Source: Halobellus salinus
Lineage (GTDB): Archaea; Halobacteriota; Halobacteria; Halobacteriales; Haloferacaceae
Length of the DNA: 64,000 nucleotides
Assembly: GCF_014646875.1 (NCBI RefSeq)
Contig: NZ_BMOC01000013.1
Span: forward strand, 1 to 64,000
Reading direction: 5' to 3'
In this document: in pieces, positions 25,424 to 34,194 of the stretch
How the letters are laid out: each line of letters opens with the position of its first letter
How positions within the stretch are numbered: the stretch's first letter is position 1
Notes under the pieces: model-generated
The model's input: the letters and a program-made list of their open reading frames with translations, nothing else
Databases searched by the model: none
Told to the model about the DNA's origin: nothing
Made by a program: the position numbers and the translations under genes

Positions 25424-26140
25424 ATGCGAAAAACGCGCCTGGCACTCGGTTCGTTGCTCGCCGCGGTGGTGGTAGGCCTCTCTGCGGATCCGGTCGCCGC
25501 CCAGCCGTCCGCCAGCGCGGAGCTTATAAACGGCCTCAACGTGAAGTTGCTGTGGATTGCGATCCCCATCACCCTCCTGGTCGAGGGGATCCTGATCTAC
25601 ACGGTCGTGAAGTTCCGGAACAACGACGACCCGTCGCCGACCAAGGAGAACCGTCGACTGGAGATCACCTGGACGATCGCGACCGCGGTCATCCTGCTCT
25701 TCGTCGGGGTCGCCTCCTACGGCGTGCTCGCAGACCAGAACGTCGCGGGCCCGCCGCAGGCCGAAGACGCCTCGGGCGAACCGGTGGTCGTCCACGCGGA
25801 AGCGTTCCAGTGGGGGTGGGAGATGTCCTACCCCGAAGCCGGAAACTTCTCGACCGGCACGGAGATCGTCGTCCCGAAGGACCGGCCGGTCGTGTTCGAG
25901 ATCACCTCACGCGACGTGATACACGGGTTCCACGCGCCTCAACTGGGACTCAAACAGGACGCGCTTCCGAACCAAGTGAACACCATCCGGACGGTCCCCT
26001 ACGAGGAGGGCACCTACCAGGGCTACTGCTCGGAGTACTGTGGGGTGTCGCACTCCCAGATGTACTTCACAATCGAGGTCGTCTCTCAGGAGGAGTACCA
26101 GGGGTGGCTCGACGAACAGCAGAGCGCCAGTGAGGAGTAG
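25424..26140 (+). CDS. coxB: Cytochrome c oxidase subunit II
   Basis: 238 residues. A signal peptide or first helix (residues 1-27, ending near VAAQPS) is followed by two transmembrane helices (about 40-62 and 78-98). A periplasm-facing cupredoxin domain then carries all CuA ligands: the His in VIHGFHAPQLG, and Cys/Glu/Cys/His/Met in GYCSEYCGVSHSQMYF. The aromatic path AEAFQWGWEM, where cytochrome c or halocyanin donates electrons, is also present. Subunit I is not next to it here. The gene is followed by tandem repeats and a hairpin terminator. Confidence 0.94.
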   Translation: MRKTRLALGSLLAAVVVGLSADPVAAQPSASAELINGLNVKLLWIAIPITLLVEGILIYTVVKFRNNDDPSPTKENRRLEITWTIATAVILLFVGVASYGVLADQNVAGPPQAEDASGEPVVVHAEAFQWGWEMSYPEAGNFSTGTEIVVPKDRPVVFEITSRDVIHGFHAPQLGLKQDALPNQVNTIRTVPYEEGTYQGYCSEYCGVSHSQMYFTIEVVSQEEYQGWLDEQQSASEE

Positions 26141-26157
26141 CGCATACGCTCTCTGTT

Positions 26158-26302
26158 GAATCGGTCTCCGGCGTCACGTGCCTGAATCGGTCTCCGACGT
26201 CACGTGCTTGAATCGGTCTCCGACGTCACGTGCTTGAATCGGTCTCCGACGTCACGTGCTTGAATCGGTCTCCGACGTCACGTGCTTGAATCGGTCTCCG
26301 GC
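26158..26302. repeat. 26-bp tandem repeat array downstream of coxB
   Basis: Five complete 26-bp units and a partial sixth, consensus GAATCGGTCTCCGACGTCAC followed by GTGCTT. Units 2-4 are identical; the first has GGCGTC and CCT variants. Each unit holds the palindromes GACGTC and CACGTG. No spacers of variable sequence separate units, so it is not CRISPR. Confidence 0.95.
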
Positions 26303-26316
26303 ACCACATACGAGAT

Positions 26317-26333
26317 ACACCCGCTTCGGGTGT
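26317..26333 (+). terminator. Hairpin terminator after coxB
   Basis: ACACCCG-CTT-CGGGTGT forms a stable stem-loop followed by the T-rich TGTTCGTTCT, between the convergent coxB and ribL genes. Confidence 0.55.
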
Positions 26334-26358
26334 TCGTTCTGGCGTCTGTGAAACTCGA

Positions 26359-26847
26359 CTACCGGGTGTCGGGCTCGGATGCCGCCCCACCGGCGCCCGC
26401 TGCCGGGCCGGCGTCAGCGCCTCGCTCCGCGAGGATCCGGTCGACGATCCGACCGGTCGAGAGGAGTTCGTCGCCGTAGTCTGGTTCTCGGGCGGACGCG
26501 CGCGTCACCTCACAGTCGATGTTCCGTGACCCGAGCGCGTTGCGGACGGCGTCGGCGTCGTGGTGTTGGTCGTGCCCCAGCACGATCACGTCGGGATCGA
26601 TCCGCTCGATCGGGACGAAGATGTCCTCGGGGTGGCCGAGGTGGGCTTCGGTCACGGCTTCGAGCGCGTCAACGACGTCCCTGCGCTGCCGGCCGTCAAG
26701 AACCGGGCCAGTCTTGTGCGTGACGTTGTCCCGACGGGCGACGATGACATGGAGTTCCTCGCCCAACCCAGCGGCCTCCGAGAGGTAGTGGACGTGACCC
26801 GGGTGGACGATGTCGAACGTGCCCTGAGCGACGACCCGGCGAGTCAC
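26359..26847 (-). CDS. ribL: Archaeal FAD synthetase RibL
   Basis: 162 residues of the cytidylyltransferase fold. [20 protein letters not shown] gives the HxGH nucleotide-binding motif. The [19 protein letters not shown] and [12 protein letters not shown] segments match archaeal RibL, which adenylates FMN to FAD. The Ala/Gly/Pro-rich C-terminus is variable. The GTG start overlaps the stop of the JAMM gene by 4 bp, so the two are co-translated. Confidence 0.92.
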   Translation of the reverse strand: MTRRVVAQGTFDIVHPGHVHYLSEAAGLGEELHVIVARRDNVTHKTGPVLDGRQRRDVVDALEAVTEAHLGHPEDIFVPIERIDPDVIVLGHDQHHDADAVRNALGSRNIDCEVTRASAREPDYGDELLSTGRIVDRILAERGADAGPAAGAGGAASEPDTR

Positions 26848-27356
26848 CGGCTGGAGCCTCCGGCGTAGCCGCCGCCCGTGTAGTCCAGATCGAGGTCGGC
26901 TTCGGTGAAGTCGAAGAAGTCCTCGGGGTCCGGCAGGTCGATATCGAGGACCGCAAGCTCGCGGACGTCGCCGTCCTGGTCGAACGCTCGCCAGTCGGTC
27001 AGCCCGTAGGGGTGGCCGAGGATGATGTGGGCTGTGCCGTTACCGAAGGTGTCGAGGTCGGCGTCGCTGGGGCGGAGGACGCCGTTGGGGTGAGAGTGAA
27101 TCGACCCCACGGTCCGGCGGTCGTTCGGGATCATGTTCGAGTCGACGGTGGCGCTCGTCGGGTTCGAGCGCGTGCCCGGGACGATCAAGACCTCCGTGAT
27201 CACGGTCCCGGACCGGTCGAGGTCGAAGTTGCGGGCGTCCTCACCGCGCAGAAAGCCCATATACTCGTCTGGGTGGGTCTCTTGGGAGGCCTCCCGTGCG
27301 AAGTTGAGGGCGTCGGCGGCGATCCCGAGGACTTCACTCGACCCGAAGAGTCGCAT
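26844..27356 (-). CDS. jamm1: JAMM/MPN+ zinc metalloprotease, desampylase-type
   Basis: 170 residues. The JAMM metal motif is intact: catalytic Glu in [11 protein letters not shown] (about residue 31), then [18 protein letters not shown], giving HxH-7x-S-2x-D. This matches Haloferax HvJAMM1, which removes ubiquitin-like SAMP proteins from targets and frees SAMPs for sulfur transfer. The C-terminal [12 protein letters not shown] is likely flexible. Operon with ribL by 4-bp overlap. Whether this copy acts on SAMP conjugates is inferred from the family. Confidence 0.92.
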   Translation of the reverse strand: MRLFGSSEVLGIAADALNFAREASQETHPDEYMGFLRGEDARNFDLDRSGTVITEVLIVPGTRSNPTSATVDSNMIPNDRRTVGSIHSHPNGVLRPSDADLDTFGNGTAHIILGHPYGLTDWRAFDQDGDVRELAVLDIDLPDPEDFFDFTEADLDLDYTGGGYAGGSSR

Positions 27357-27876
27357 ACTCGGTGGTCGGGTTCGGTGGGTTCTAAGCGTTCCGGTCGCGC
27401 TAACGGGACCGCGCGTACGGGGCTGTACTCGGCAGGGGCAGCGCCGCGACGACTCCGGGCGTTGCCCCGTTGTCGGCCCGATCGACTCGTTTCAGTCGTC
27501 TACTGGCGCCCGTTTCGACGAGTCTGCCGGCTCGGTCGGTCGTGTGTAGGGAAACGATAGCCGGCCAGAAAGCCGCCCTCGAGCGGGAGTCCCGCGAGTC
27601 GGGCGGGACTGGAGGTCCCGCCGGAAGCCGGCGCGGAGCGCCGGCGATGGAACGAGCAGGACATCGATGGACGCGAGGGTCCATCGGGACTAGACGGGGC
27701 CGCGCTCCCAGTGGCTTCGGCGTCGTAAGCCGTGCGAACGACAGCGAAGCCATCGAGTCGAGAGTGCGGGGGCTTCCGCGCCCGTCTCGCTCCCGTTCTC
27801 ACCGAGTTTCCCCCTCGCTACACAGCGCTGCTCGGTCAGTCACAAGATTCATACGCCGCGAGAGGGACGCGCGGAC
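27357..27876. other. Non-coding region with a cluster of five hairpins
   Basis: 520 bp between divergent genes. Five back-to-back inverted repeats occupy 27583-27752: 27583-27595, 27602-27622, 27627-27645 (GCCGGCG/CGCCGGC), 27665-27686 (CGATGGAC/GTCCATCG) and 27712-27752 (TGGCTTCG...CGAAGCCA, 15-bp stem with G-T pairs). Short ORFs here are Arg/Ser-rich and unconvincing. TATA-like ATTCATACG at about 27850 probably serves the next gene. The hairpins could be a structured RNA or extragenic palindromes. Confidence 0.6.
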
Positions 27877-28353
27877 GTGTCAATCGACACCGAGAACCTA
27901 GAGCAGGAGTTTTTGACACTCACGGACGGCAATCAGACCGAGCTACGGATTGCGTTCGGCCGACTGCTCGAACGGTATGCTGAGGTATACCCACACGTCA
28001 CGGAGCTCGAAGACCTCGCTGCAAACGGAGACGAGGATGCACCACCACGCTTCGGTGAAATGGTTGATGAGAGCGAGCTCATCGCGTGGAAACGCGAAAA
28101 CGCGGAGGTTGCTACCGAGATCCGTGACCTGTACGGCGAGTTTGACGAGATGCTCTCGAGCATCGGCGTCGAGTCTGCAGACCCCGTTTCGGACAGAGAC
28201 GAGGTGGAGCGGGTGATCGGAGCGGACCTGACAGACATGTACCGTGACCTTCTCGTGTCGTCCGCTTTCGTTCACTGGGCGGACCGGGGCGGAGGCGCGT
28301 CGGACACGGATAGCGGACTCCTGTCCGGCGTTCGATCGAAACTCACCCGGTAG
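27877..28353 (+). CDS. Conserved-looking hypothetical helical protein
   Basis: 158 residues from a GTG start 25 bp after a TATA-like box, so probably leaderless. I do not recognise the family. The sequence is mostly acidic helix: EFLTLTDGNQTELRIAFGRL, LLERYAEVYPHVTELEDLAA, ELIAWKRENAEVATEIRDLY, then GADLTDMYRDLLVSSAFVHW and a disordered tail. No membrane segment, cysteines or enzyme motif. Its codon use is AT-richer than its neighbours', which with the hairpin-rich upstream DNA hints at acquired sequence. Confidence 0.72.
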   Translation: MSIDTENLEQEFLTLTDGNQTELRIAFGRLLERYAEVYPHVTELEDLAANGDEDAPPRFGEMVDESELIAWKRENAEVATEIRDLYGEFDEMLSSIGVESADPVSDRDEVERVIGADLTDMYRDLLVSSAFVHWADRGGGASDTDSGLLSGVRSKLTR

Positions 28354-28495
28354 GTTCCGGCCGGCGGGGGGGTGTGCTGCCGGAGTCGGACCCCCTCGCG
28401 TCCACCCGAGGTGTCCTCGGTCGCCCCCCGGCAACCTGCCCACGGCTCACGCAAGATTGTAAAGTCTTAACCCCGGCGCACCACTGTTCACCAGT

Positions 28496-30421
28496 ATGAC
28501 ACCCGATACCGCCGGGGATTCCGGCGGCGAGGCGACTCCGGATTCGGAGTCGGACTCGCGACCTGTGGTATACGACCTCGCACCGGATTGCACCGCCGAA
28601 GACGTCGACGTCGGCGCGAACTACCACGCTGTCGTCAACGGCGTCGTGGAGTACGGGATCTTCGTCGACGTCTCCGACGAGGTCTCCGGTCTCGTCCACG
28701 AGTCGAACCTCGACCGCTCCTACGAAGTCGACGACCGACTGACGGTCACCTTGTCCGAGGTCCGGGAGAACGGCGACCTCGCCTTCGACGTTTTCCAGGC
28801 GTCGACCTACCAGACCATCGTGGTCGACCACGACCCCGTGCTCACGCCGGTCGCGAACCTCGATGTCGGCGACGAGGTCCACGTCGAGGGACAGGTCGCC
28901 CAGATCAAACAGACCGGCGGCCCGACCGTCTTCCGTATCGCCGACGAAACCGGGATCGTCTCCGCGACCGCGTTCCGGGAGGCCGGGGTCCGCGCGTTCC
29001 CCGCGATCGACCTCGACGACGTCGTCCGGGTCGGCGGCAGTGTGGAGTCCCACGAGGGGGCACTCCAGATCGAGGTCGACTCGATGGCCCGGCTCAACGG
29101 CGACGACGCTACCGAGACCCGACAGCGGCTGGACGCCGCCATCGCGGAGCGCGCCGAACCCACGCCGGTCGAGCCGCTTGTCGAGTGGCCCGCGTTCGAG
29201 AGGCTCCGCGGCGACCTTCGGGACCTCGCCCGGCTGCTCCGCCAGACCGTTCTCGAGGGGCGCCCGATCCGCGTCCGCCACCACGCTGACGGCGACGGGA
29301 TGTGTGCGTCGGTGCCGGTCCAACTGGCGCTCTCGAACTTCATCGAGGAGGTCCACGACGACGAGGACGCTTCGCGGCACCTCATCAAGCGACTTCCGTC
29401 GAAGGCGCCGTACTACGAGATGGAGGACGTGACACGGGATCTGAACTTCGCCCTGGAAGGGCAGTCGCGACACGGCCAGCGGCTTCCCTTCCTCCTGATG
29501 CTCGACAACGGGTCGACCGAGGAGGACGTCCCCGCCTACGAGAACCTCGCCCACTACGATATGCCGATTGCAGTCGTCGACCACCACCATCCGGATCCCG
29601 ACGCGGTGGAGGACCTGCTCGCGGCCCACGTCAACCCCTACCTCTACGATGAGGACTACCGGATCACTACCGGGATGATGTGCGTCGAGCTCGCGCGGAT
29701 GATCGACCCCGACGTGACCGACAACCTCCGACACGTCCCCGCGGTCGCGGGGCTCGCGGACCGGTCGAAGGCAGAGGTGATGGAGGAGTTCATCGGGCTC
29801 GCGGAATCCGAAGGCTACGACCGAAGCCGCCTGCTTGACGTCGGCGAGGCGCTGGACTACGCCGCCCACTGGCTCCGCTACAACGACGGCCAGTCGCTGG
29901 TCAACGACGTGTTGAACGTCGGCTGCGACGACGAAGACCGCCACCGCGAGCTCGTCGACTTCCTCGCGACGCGAGCCGAGCGCGACGTAGAGCGGCAGAT
30001 GGACGCCGCGGCGTCACACCTCGAACACGAACGGCTCGACTCCGGCGCGCACCTCTACACCGTCGACCTCGACGAGTGGGCCCACCGCTTTACGTACCCC
30101 GCGCCGGGGAAGACCACCGGGAAGCTCCACGACCGACAGGTCACGGAACACGGCGAACCAGTCATCACCATCGGCTACGGCCCCGACTTCGCGGTGCTCC
30201 GGTCGGACGGCGTCCGGCTCGACATCCCGCGGATGGTCTCAGAGCTCAACGAGGAGGTCGTCGGCGGCGGCGTCTCCGGCGGCGGCCACCTCGTGGTCGG
30301 GTCGATCAAGTTCGTGAAGGGGATGCGCGAGGACGTCATCGACAGCCTGGTCGACAAGATGGCTGACGCAGAGCTCGACGCGGAGCTCTCCTCGCAGGCG
30401 GTCGTTGACACCGACCTGTAG
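28496..30421 (+). CDS. DHH-family phosphoesterase with S1 and OB domains (archaeal RecJ/GAN-like)
   Basis: 641 residues. An S1 RNA-binding domain (about 38-102; YGIFVDVSDEVSGLVHESNL) precedes an OB-fold (115-200; GDEVHVEGQVAQIKQTGG). Then come the DHH core with motif I VRHHADGDGMCASVP, motif II MLDNGSTEED and motif III VVDHHHPDPDAV, and a C-terminal DHHA1 domain ending GGGVSGGGHLVVGSIKF. This is the haloarchaeal RecJ-like single-strand exonuclease group; archaeal relatives associate with the CMG/GINS replisome or act on RNA ends. The S1 module favours RNA or structured substrates. TATA-like TAAAGTCTTAA about 28 bp upstream implies a leaderless mRNA. Confidence 0.9.
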   Translation: MTPDTAGDSGGEATPDSESDSRPVVYDLAPDCTAEDVDVGANYHAVVNGVVEYGIFVDVSDEVSGLVHESNLDRSYEVDDRLTVTLSEVRENGDLAFDVFQASTYQTIVVDHDPVLTPVANLDVGDEVHVEGQVAQIKQTGGPTVFRIADETGIVSATAFREAGVRAFPAIDLDDVVRVGGSVESHEGALQIEVDSMARLNGDDATETRQRLDAAIAERAEPTPVEPLVEWPAFERLRGDLRDLARLLRQTVLEGRPIRVRHHADGDGMCASVPVQLALSNFIEEVHDDEDASRHLIKRLPSKAPYYEMEDVTRDLNFALEGQSRHGQRLPFLLMLDNGSTEEDVPAYENLAHYDMPIAVVDHHHPDPDAVEDLLAAHVNPYLYDEDYRITTGMMCVELARMIDPDVTDNLRHVPAVAGLADRSKAEVMEEFIGLAESEGYDRSRLLDVGEALDYAAHWLRYNDGQSLVNDVLNVGCDDEDRHRELVDFLATRAERDVERQMDAAASHLEHERLDSGAHLYTVDLDEWAHRFTYPAPGKTTGKLHDRQVTEHGEPVITIGYGPDFAVLRSDGVRLDIPRMVSELNEEVVGGGVSGGGHLVVGSIKFVKGMREDVIDSLVDKMADAELDAELSSQAVVDTDL

Positions 30422-30451
30422 TGTCATCCGTCCCGCGTCCTCTCGACACAC

Positions 30452-32134
30452 TCACTCGAATTCGACCGTCCGCCGAAGCACGAACCCCGCCAGCACGACT
30501 GCCGCAACCCCGCCCGCGGCGAGCGTTGCGTGGAGCCGCCACCTGTCGATATCGGTCCCGGGGTCGGCTCCGCCTCCGGCCGCGGCCTCCCAGTCGGACT
30601 CGAACGTGCGGCCGTAGTACGATGCGGACTCCCTGCTGCGGAGCGCGACGACGACCTCCCGGTTCTCCCTCGCGGCGTGTTGGTTCCAGTTGAGACTTCC
30701 CAGGAGCACGGTCCGGCCGTCGATCACGGCGCCTTTGGCGTGGATCTTCTCGAACCGGTCGGCGGGCACAGCGATCCGGGCCTCGATCGGGAGGCCGCGG
30801 TCGCTCAGCCGGTCGACGTGGGCGACCAGTTCACAGTTCGATTCCTCGTCGTACCACGCGTTCGAGAGGAGAATCCGGACTTCGACGCCGCGCTCGGCGG
30901 CCACGACGAGCGACTCGAAGTACGGTCCCGACGGGTCAAGGCGGGGTGAGATCACGTCCACGGTGTCGTTTGCGGCCTCAATCGAGCGCCGCGTCGCGTT
31001 CCCGGCGTTCCCAGGGGCGGTCAACACGCGGACGCTGCCGACCTCAACCGACGCCGGGTCGAACGCGGTGTCGTACGACCCAGAGGCCGGATCAACCTCG
31101 ACGAACGACGCGTTGCGCCGCCGGTCGCGCCACGGGATCGCGTCAATCCCGTCGGCGTCGTGGGCGAACACCGACGCGAGCGCGTCGGCAGTGCGTTCAG
31201 AGCGGATCCGGACGCCCCACCCGCGGCTGCTCCGGCCACCCGTGCCCGCGGGCTTCCAGTTCTCCGTGAGCACGAGCGCCTCGTTGTCGACGACGGCGAA
31301 CTTCGGGTGGTAGTACGCGAAGCGGGCGTGAGGCCCGTCGATAGTGCGGACGTCGACGCCGCCCGCAGCCAACCGGTCGAGTTGGTCGCGCTGCCGCGTC
31401 GTCATCCCGCCGATCGGGCCGCCGTCGAGCACCACCCTGACCCTGACACCGCGGTCGACAGCCGAAAGCAACACGTCGGCGACGCGAGGAGATGCGAACG
31501 TGTAGCCCGCGACCAGGATCCGACGGTTAGCGCTCCGGAGGGTCTCAAGCGGAACGTCGGGCGCATCCGGGAGCACGAACGCGGTCGCTGTCGCCGGGCC
31601 GGTCGCGACGGCCTCCCGTCGGTCAAGGCCGCGGGGAGTCCACCGGCCGGTGGTCGCGTTCAGTCGTTCGCCCTCGTTCGTGCTCTCGTAGCCGACGCGG
31701 TCAACGACAGTCCCGTTCCGCCGGAGCACGAGCCGCTCGCCGCTGTTGGCGAGCGAAAGGTCGGCCTCGACCACCGGCACGCCGACGAGGTCACGGGTCA
31801 GATTCGGGGTTGTCGACACCGCAATGGGGCCGTCGGGCGGGAGTGAGACGGTGGTCTCGCCGTCCGACAGCGACAGGTTCGACGCGCCCGCGGGAGCGAC
31901 GAGGACGTACTCTCCGCTGTCGCCGTCGGCGACGGGATCCGGGAAGACGGAGACGATGTGTGGGTCAGTGTGAGCCGGCGCTGGCGCCTCCGTGCCCGGC
32001 TCCGAGCCGCCAGCGACGGGCGGAGCAGCGGCGAGCGACGCGCACACAACGAGCGCGACACACACCAACTGAGCCACACGGGAGGCCGCAGGCTCCGTGG
32101 CTCGGTCGGGGGCCGCGGCGGGTCGCCGGAACAC
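30452..32134 (-). CDS. Secreted, membrane-anchored phospholipase D-like protein
   Basis: 560 residues. An N-terminal signal (about 20-42, VAQLVCVALVVCASLAAAPP) is followed by a lamin-tail-like beta domain (about 58-150; HIVSVFPDPVADGDSGEYVL). Two HKD half-sites come next: YYHPKFAVVDNEALVLTENW and KIHAKGAVIDGRTVLLGSLN. The C-terminus has one transmembrane helix (HATLAAGGVAAVVLAGFVL) and a short basic tail. Two HxKx4D motifs make a full phospholipase D/nuclease active site, placed outside the cell. Substrate could be phospholipid or DNA; this cannot be told from sequence. It is convergent with the DHH gene, 30 bp away. Confidence 0.88.
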   Translation of the reverse strand: MFRRPAAAPDRATEPAASRVAQLVCVALVVCASLAAAPPVAGGSEPGTEAPAPAHTDPHIVSVFPDPVADGDSGEYVLVAPAGASNLSLSDGETTVSLPPDGPIAVSTTPNLTRDLVGVPVVEADLSLANSGERLVLRRNGTVVDRVGYESTNEGERLNATTGRWTPRGLDRREAVATGPATATAFVLPDAPDVPLETLRSANRRILVAGYTFASPRVADVLLSAVDRGVRVRVVLDGGPIGGMTTRQRDQLDRLAAGGVDVRTIDGPHARFAYYHPKFAVVDNEALVLTENWKPAGTGGRSSRGWGVRIRSERTADALASVFAHDADGIDAIPWRDRRRNASFVEVDPASGSYDTAFDPASVEVGSVRVLTAPGNAGNATRRSIEAANDTVDVISPRLDPSGPYFESLVVAAERGVEVRILLSNAWYDEESNCELVAHVDRLSDRGLPIEARIAVPADRFEKIHAKGAVIDGRTVLLGSLNWNQHAARENREVVVALRSRESASYYGRTFESDWEAAAGGGADPGTDIDRWRLHATLAAGGVAAVVLAGFVLRRTVEFE

Positions 32135-32218
32135 GGGGCGTCTGGCCCCCCGACCGTATTTGAATTTACGGGGGCTGGAAAACGAGACGGGGAGGAAACA
32201 CCGCAGTGTGACGGGGCC

Positions 32219-33589
32219 TCACGCGGTCGGCGCTTCAGCGTCGGCGTCGGCGTCGCCGTCGTCCAGCGCGTCGGCCGCGAGGTCGGCCTCGTGTTGGACG
32301 AGGTACGACCGCTCATCGGTGTACGCCGCGGCGGCTTCTAACGCGTCTCGGGTCCCGATCTGCCGGAGCGCCCACGCCGCGGCGGCCCGGACGGTTTCGA
32401 CGCCGTCGGATTCCAGCGTCTCCGCCAGCGGGTCGATCGCGCGCCCATCGCCGATGAGTCCCAGCGCGCGCGCTGCGTACGGCCGGACATTGTCGTTATC
32501 CATCTCGAGTTTGTTCGCGAGCGCCTGTGTAGCTTCCTCCGAACCGATCTCGCCAAGCGCGCGAAACGTCACCTTCTGGAGTCCGGGGTCGGAGTCGGCG
32601 TCGACGTACTCGATCAGGGTCTCGACAGCCTCGTCAGCACCCGCACCCATCCGACCCAGTGCCTTGATCGCCTTTTTGTTCCGGCGCTGGGCGAGTTGGT
32701 GCAACTCCTCGAACGCGTCGGGGTTCGCCATCCGGATCAGCGCGTCCATACAGTGACCCTGCATGAACTCGGATTGGAGGCTGTCCTTCGCGAGCAGGAC
32801 CATGTCGACGCGGCCGCGCGTCTCCCACTCTTTCAGCGCCGAAAGCTCCGGCGGGAAGTCCTTGTAGTGGCCGAGCACGTCGTAGAACCCCTCGGCCATC
32901 AACTGCTCGTTGACTTCGAGGTCGTCCCACTCCTGAGCGTCCTCCAGGCCCGCTTCGAGGTCGTCTGTCGCCTCGAGCAGCGCCGCGATGGGTTCGGCGT
33001 CGTCGTCGGGGTCCAGGTCCGCGTCCGCGACCGCGGCAACGGCGTCGTCAAGCGTCGTCGCGAGAGTTTCCGGGTCGGCCGGGGCGTCCGCCCCGTCGTC
33101 GTCGGCATCCACGTCCTCGTCCGTATCGGCGTCCACGTCGTCGGCGATGTCGGTGCCGAGCACCTCGTCGACCTCGTCGGCGAACGCCGCGACGGCGTCG
33201 GCGACCGCGGGCCCGCCCTGGTCGGTCCATCGCGTCCCCGTCAGCGTCGCACTCGCGGACTCGATGGCGTCGGTCACGTCCTCGGCGTAGGGACCGCGGT
33301 GGGCTTCGAGGTCGTCCCGGAGGTCGGACACGCGGGATTCCAGTGCCTCCCCCGGGTCCTCCTCGTCCTCGTCGTCGGGGACCGGGAGGTCGGTGTCCTC
33401 GAGGTCGGCCGCCACGGCGTCGAGGATCGCCTCCACGTCGTCAAGGTCGGCCTCCGTCTCCGCGGCGTCGAGGTCGGGTTCGACCCCGTCGAGACGGTCG
33501 TTGAGGGTGTCGGGCGTCGCGTCTGTCGGCTCGTCGGACCCCGCCGTCCCGTCGGATTCGGCGGCGCTGTCGTCGTCCTCGTCGCTCAT
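32219..33589 (-). CDS. HEAT-repeat protein with acidic N-terminal half
   Basis: 456 residues. The first 220 residues are extremely acidic (Asp/Glu/Ala), partly coiled coil (SVSDLRDDLEAHRG-like segments). The rest, about 270-450, forms at least five HEAT/PBS-lyase-type repeats: HCMDALIRMANPDAFEELHQ, KAIKALGRMGAGADEAVETL, KVTFRALGEIGSEEATQALA, YAARALGLIGDGRAIDPLAE and AAAWALRQIGTRDALEAAAA. Such alpha-solenoids are protein scaffolds. No lyase residues are identifiable. ATG at 33587-33589 avoids a poorly composed upstream extension. Confidence 0.88.
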   Translation of the reverse strand: MSDEDDDSAAESDGTAGSDEPTDATPDTLNDRLDGVEPDLDAAETEADLDDVEAILDAVAADLEDTDLPVPDDEDEEDPGEALESRVSDLRDDLEAHRGPYAEDVTDAIESASATLTGTRWTDQGGPAVADAVAAFADEVDEVLGTDIADDVDADTDEDVDADDDGADAPADPETLATTLDDAVAAVADADLDPDDDAEPIAALLEATDDLEAGLEDAQEWDDLEVNEQLMAEGFYDVLGHYKDFPPELSALKEWETRGRVDMVLLAKDSLQSEFMQGHCMDALIRMANPDAFEELHQLAQRRNKKAIKALGRMGAGADEAVETLIEYVDADSDPGLQKVTFRALGEIGSEEATQALANKLEMDNDNVRPYAARALGLIGDGRAIDPLAETLESDGVETVRAAAAWALRQIGTRDALEAAAAYTDERSYLVQHEADLAADALDDGDADADAEAPTA

Positions 33590-34020
33590 ACGCCGAATAT
33601 CCGTCCGTACCCGAAAAGAGCGTTTCCCTTCGGTCTCCGCGCCGGCGTGGCCGCCGGCCGACGGGGGGCGGCGGGACGACGCCACACCAGAAGTCACCTC
33701 CGGGGACGACGGCTCCGCCGGACCCCGACCGCAACGGCTGGGATTCCGCAGCGTATGGCGGCCCCTGCTCGTTCGTTAACGAGTCTCGATCGGGCGTTGG
33801 CGAGCTGTTCGATCACCCGACCCGACGAGCGGGTCCTCGGAGTAGGGTGTGAGACCGATCACCTCACCGATCGGATCGCCGAGTCGGGTGCGGAAGTAGT
33901 CGTGCTCGGCAAGGATGAGGGGTGCTCGCAACAGCGCGGGCCCCGTCCCCGACCCGATGGATCCGGCGGGCCGACGCCCGCGACCTTGACGTCAGAAAGC
34001 CGTTCGATACTGGGGTGTTG

Positions 34021-34100
34021 ATACTGTCGGCTATAGTCGCGTGACGTATTTCGACACCCCGGGGTGTCGAAAATCTTCACGTAGTTATAGCCGACAGTAT
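34021..34100. mobile_element. 80-bp palindromic MITE, copy A, in methyltransferase pseudogene
   Basis: Perfect 15-bp terminal inverted repeats ATACTGTCGGCTATA/TATAGCCGACAGTAT surround a centre containing a perfect 22-bp palindrome (34050-34071). There is no coding capacity. It is identical base for base to copy B at 43322-43401. It splits codons TTG|AGT of the host gene; a G is found on both flanks. Its parental transposase is not in the window. Confidence 0.93.
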
Positions 34101-34104
34101 GAGT

Positions 34105-34194
34105 GCGGTGCTCCACTGGATCGACAGCCGGGAGGCGGTGCTCCACTGGATCGACAGCCGGGAGGCGGTGCTCCACCGGATCGACAGCCGGGAG
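34105..34194 (+). repeat. Three 30-bp tandem repeats
   Basis: Three 30-bp units (34105-34134, 34135-34164, 34165-34194), consensus GCGGTGCTCCACTGGATCGA followed by CAGCCGGGAG. The first two are identical; the third has one T-to-C change. Each encodes AVLHWIDSRE, the conserved post-motif IV block of the broken methyltransferase. This local triplication begins 4 bp after the MITE. Confidence 0.95.

Noticed and set aside
26158-26302. CRISPR array
   Set aside because: The 26-bp units are directly adjacent, without unique spacers; the same applies to the 24-bp and 30-bp arrays.
28343-29944. Minus-strand frame of 533 codons opposite the DHH protein gene
   Set aside because: Antisense of a clear DHH phosphoesterase with correct motifs; no family features of its own.
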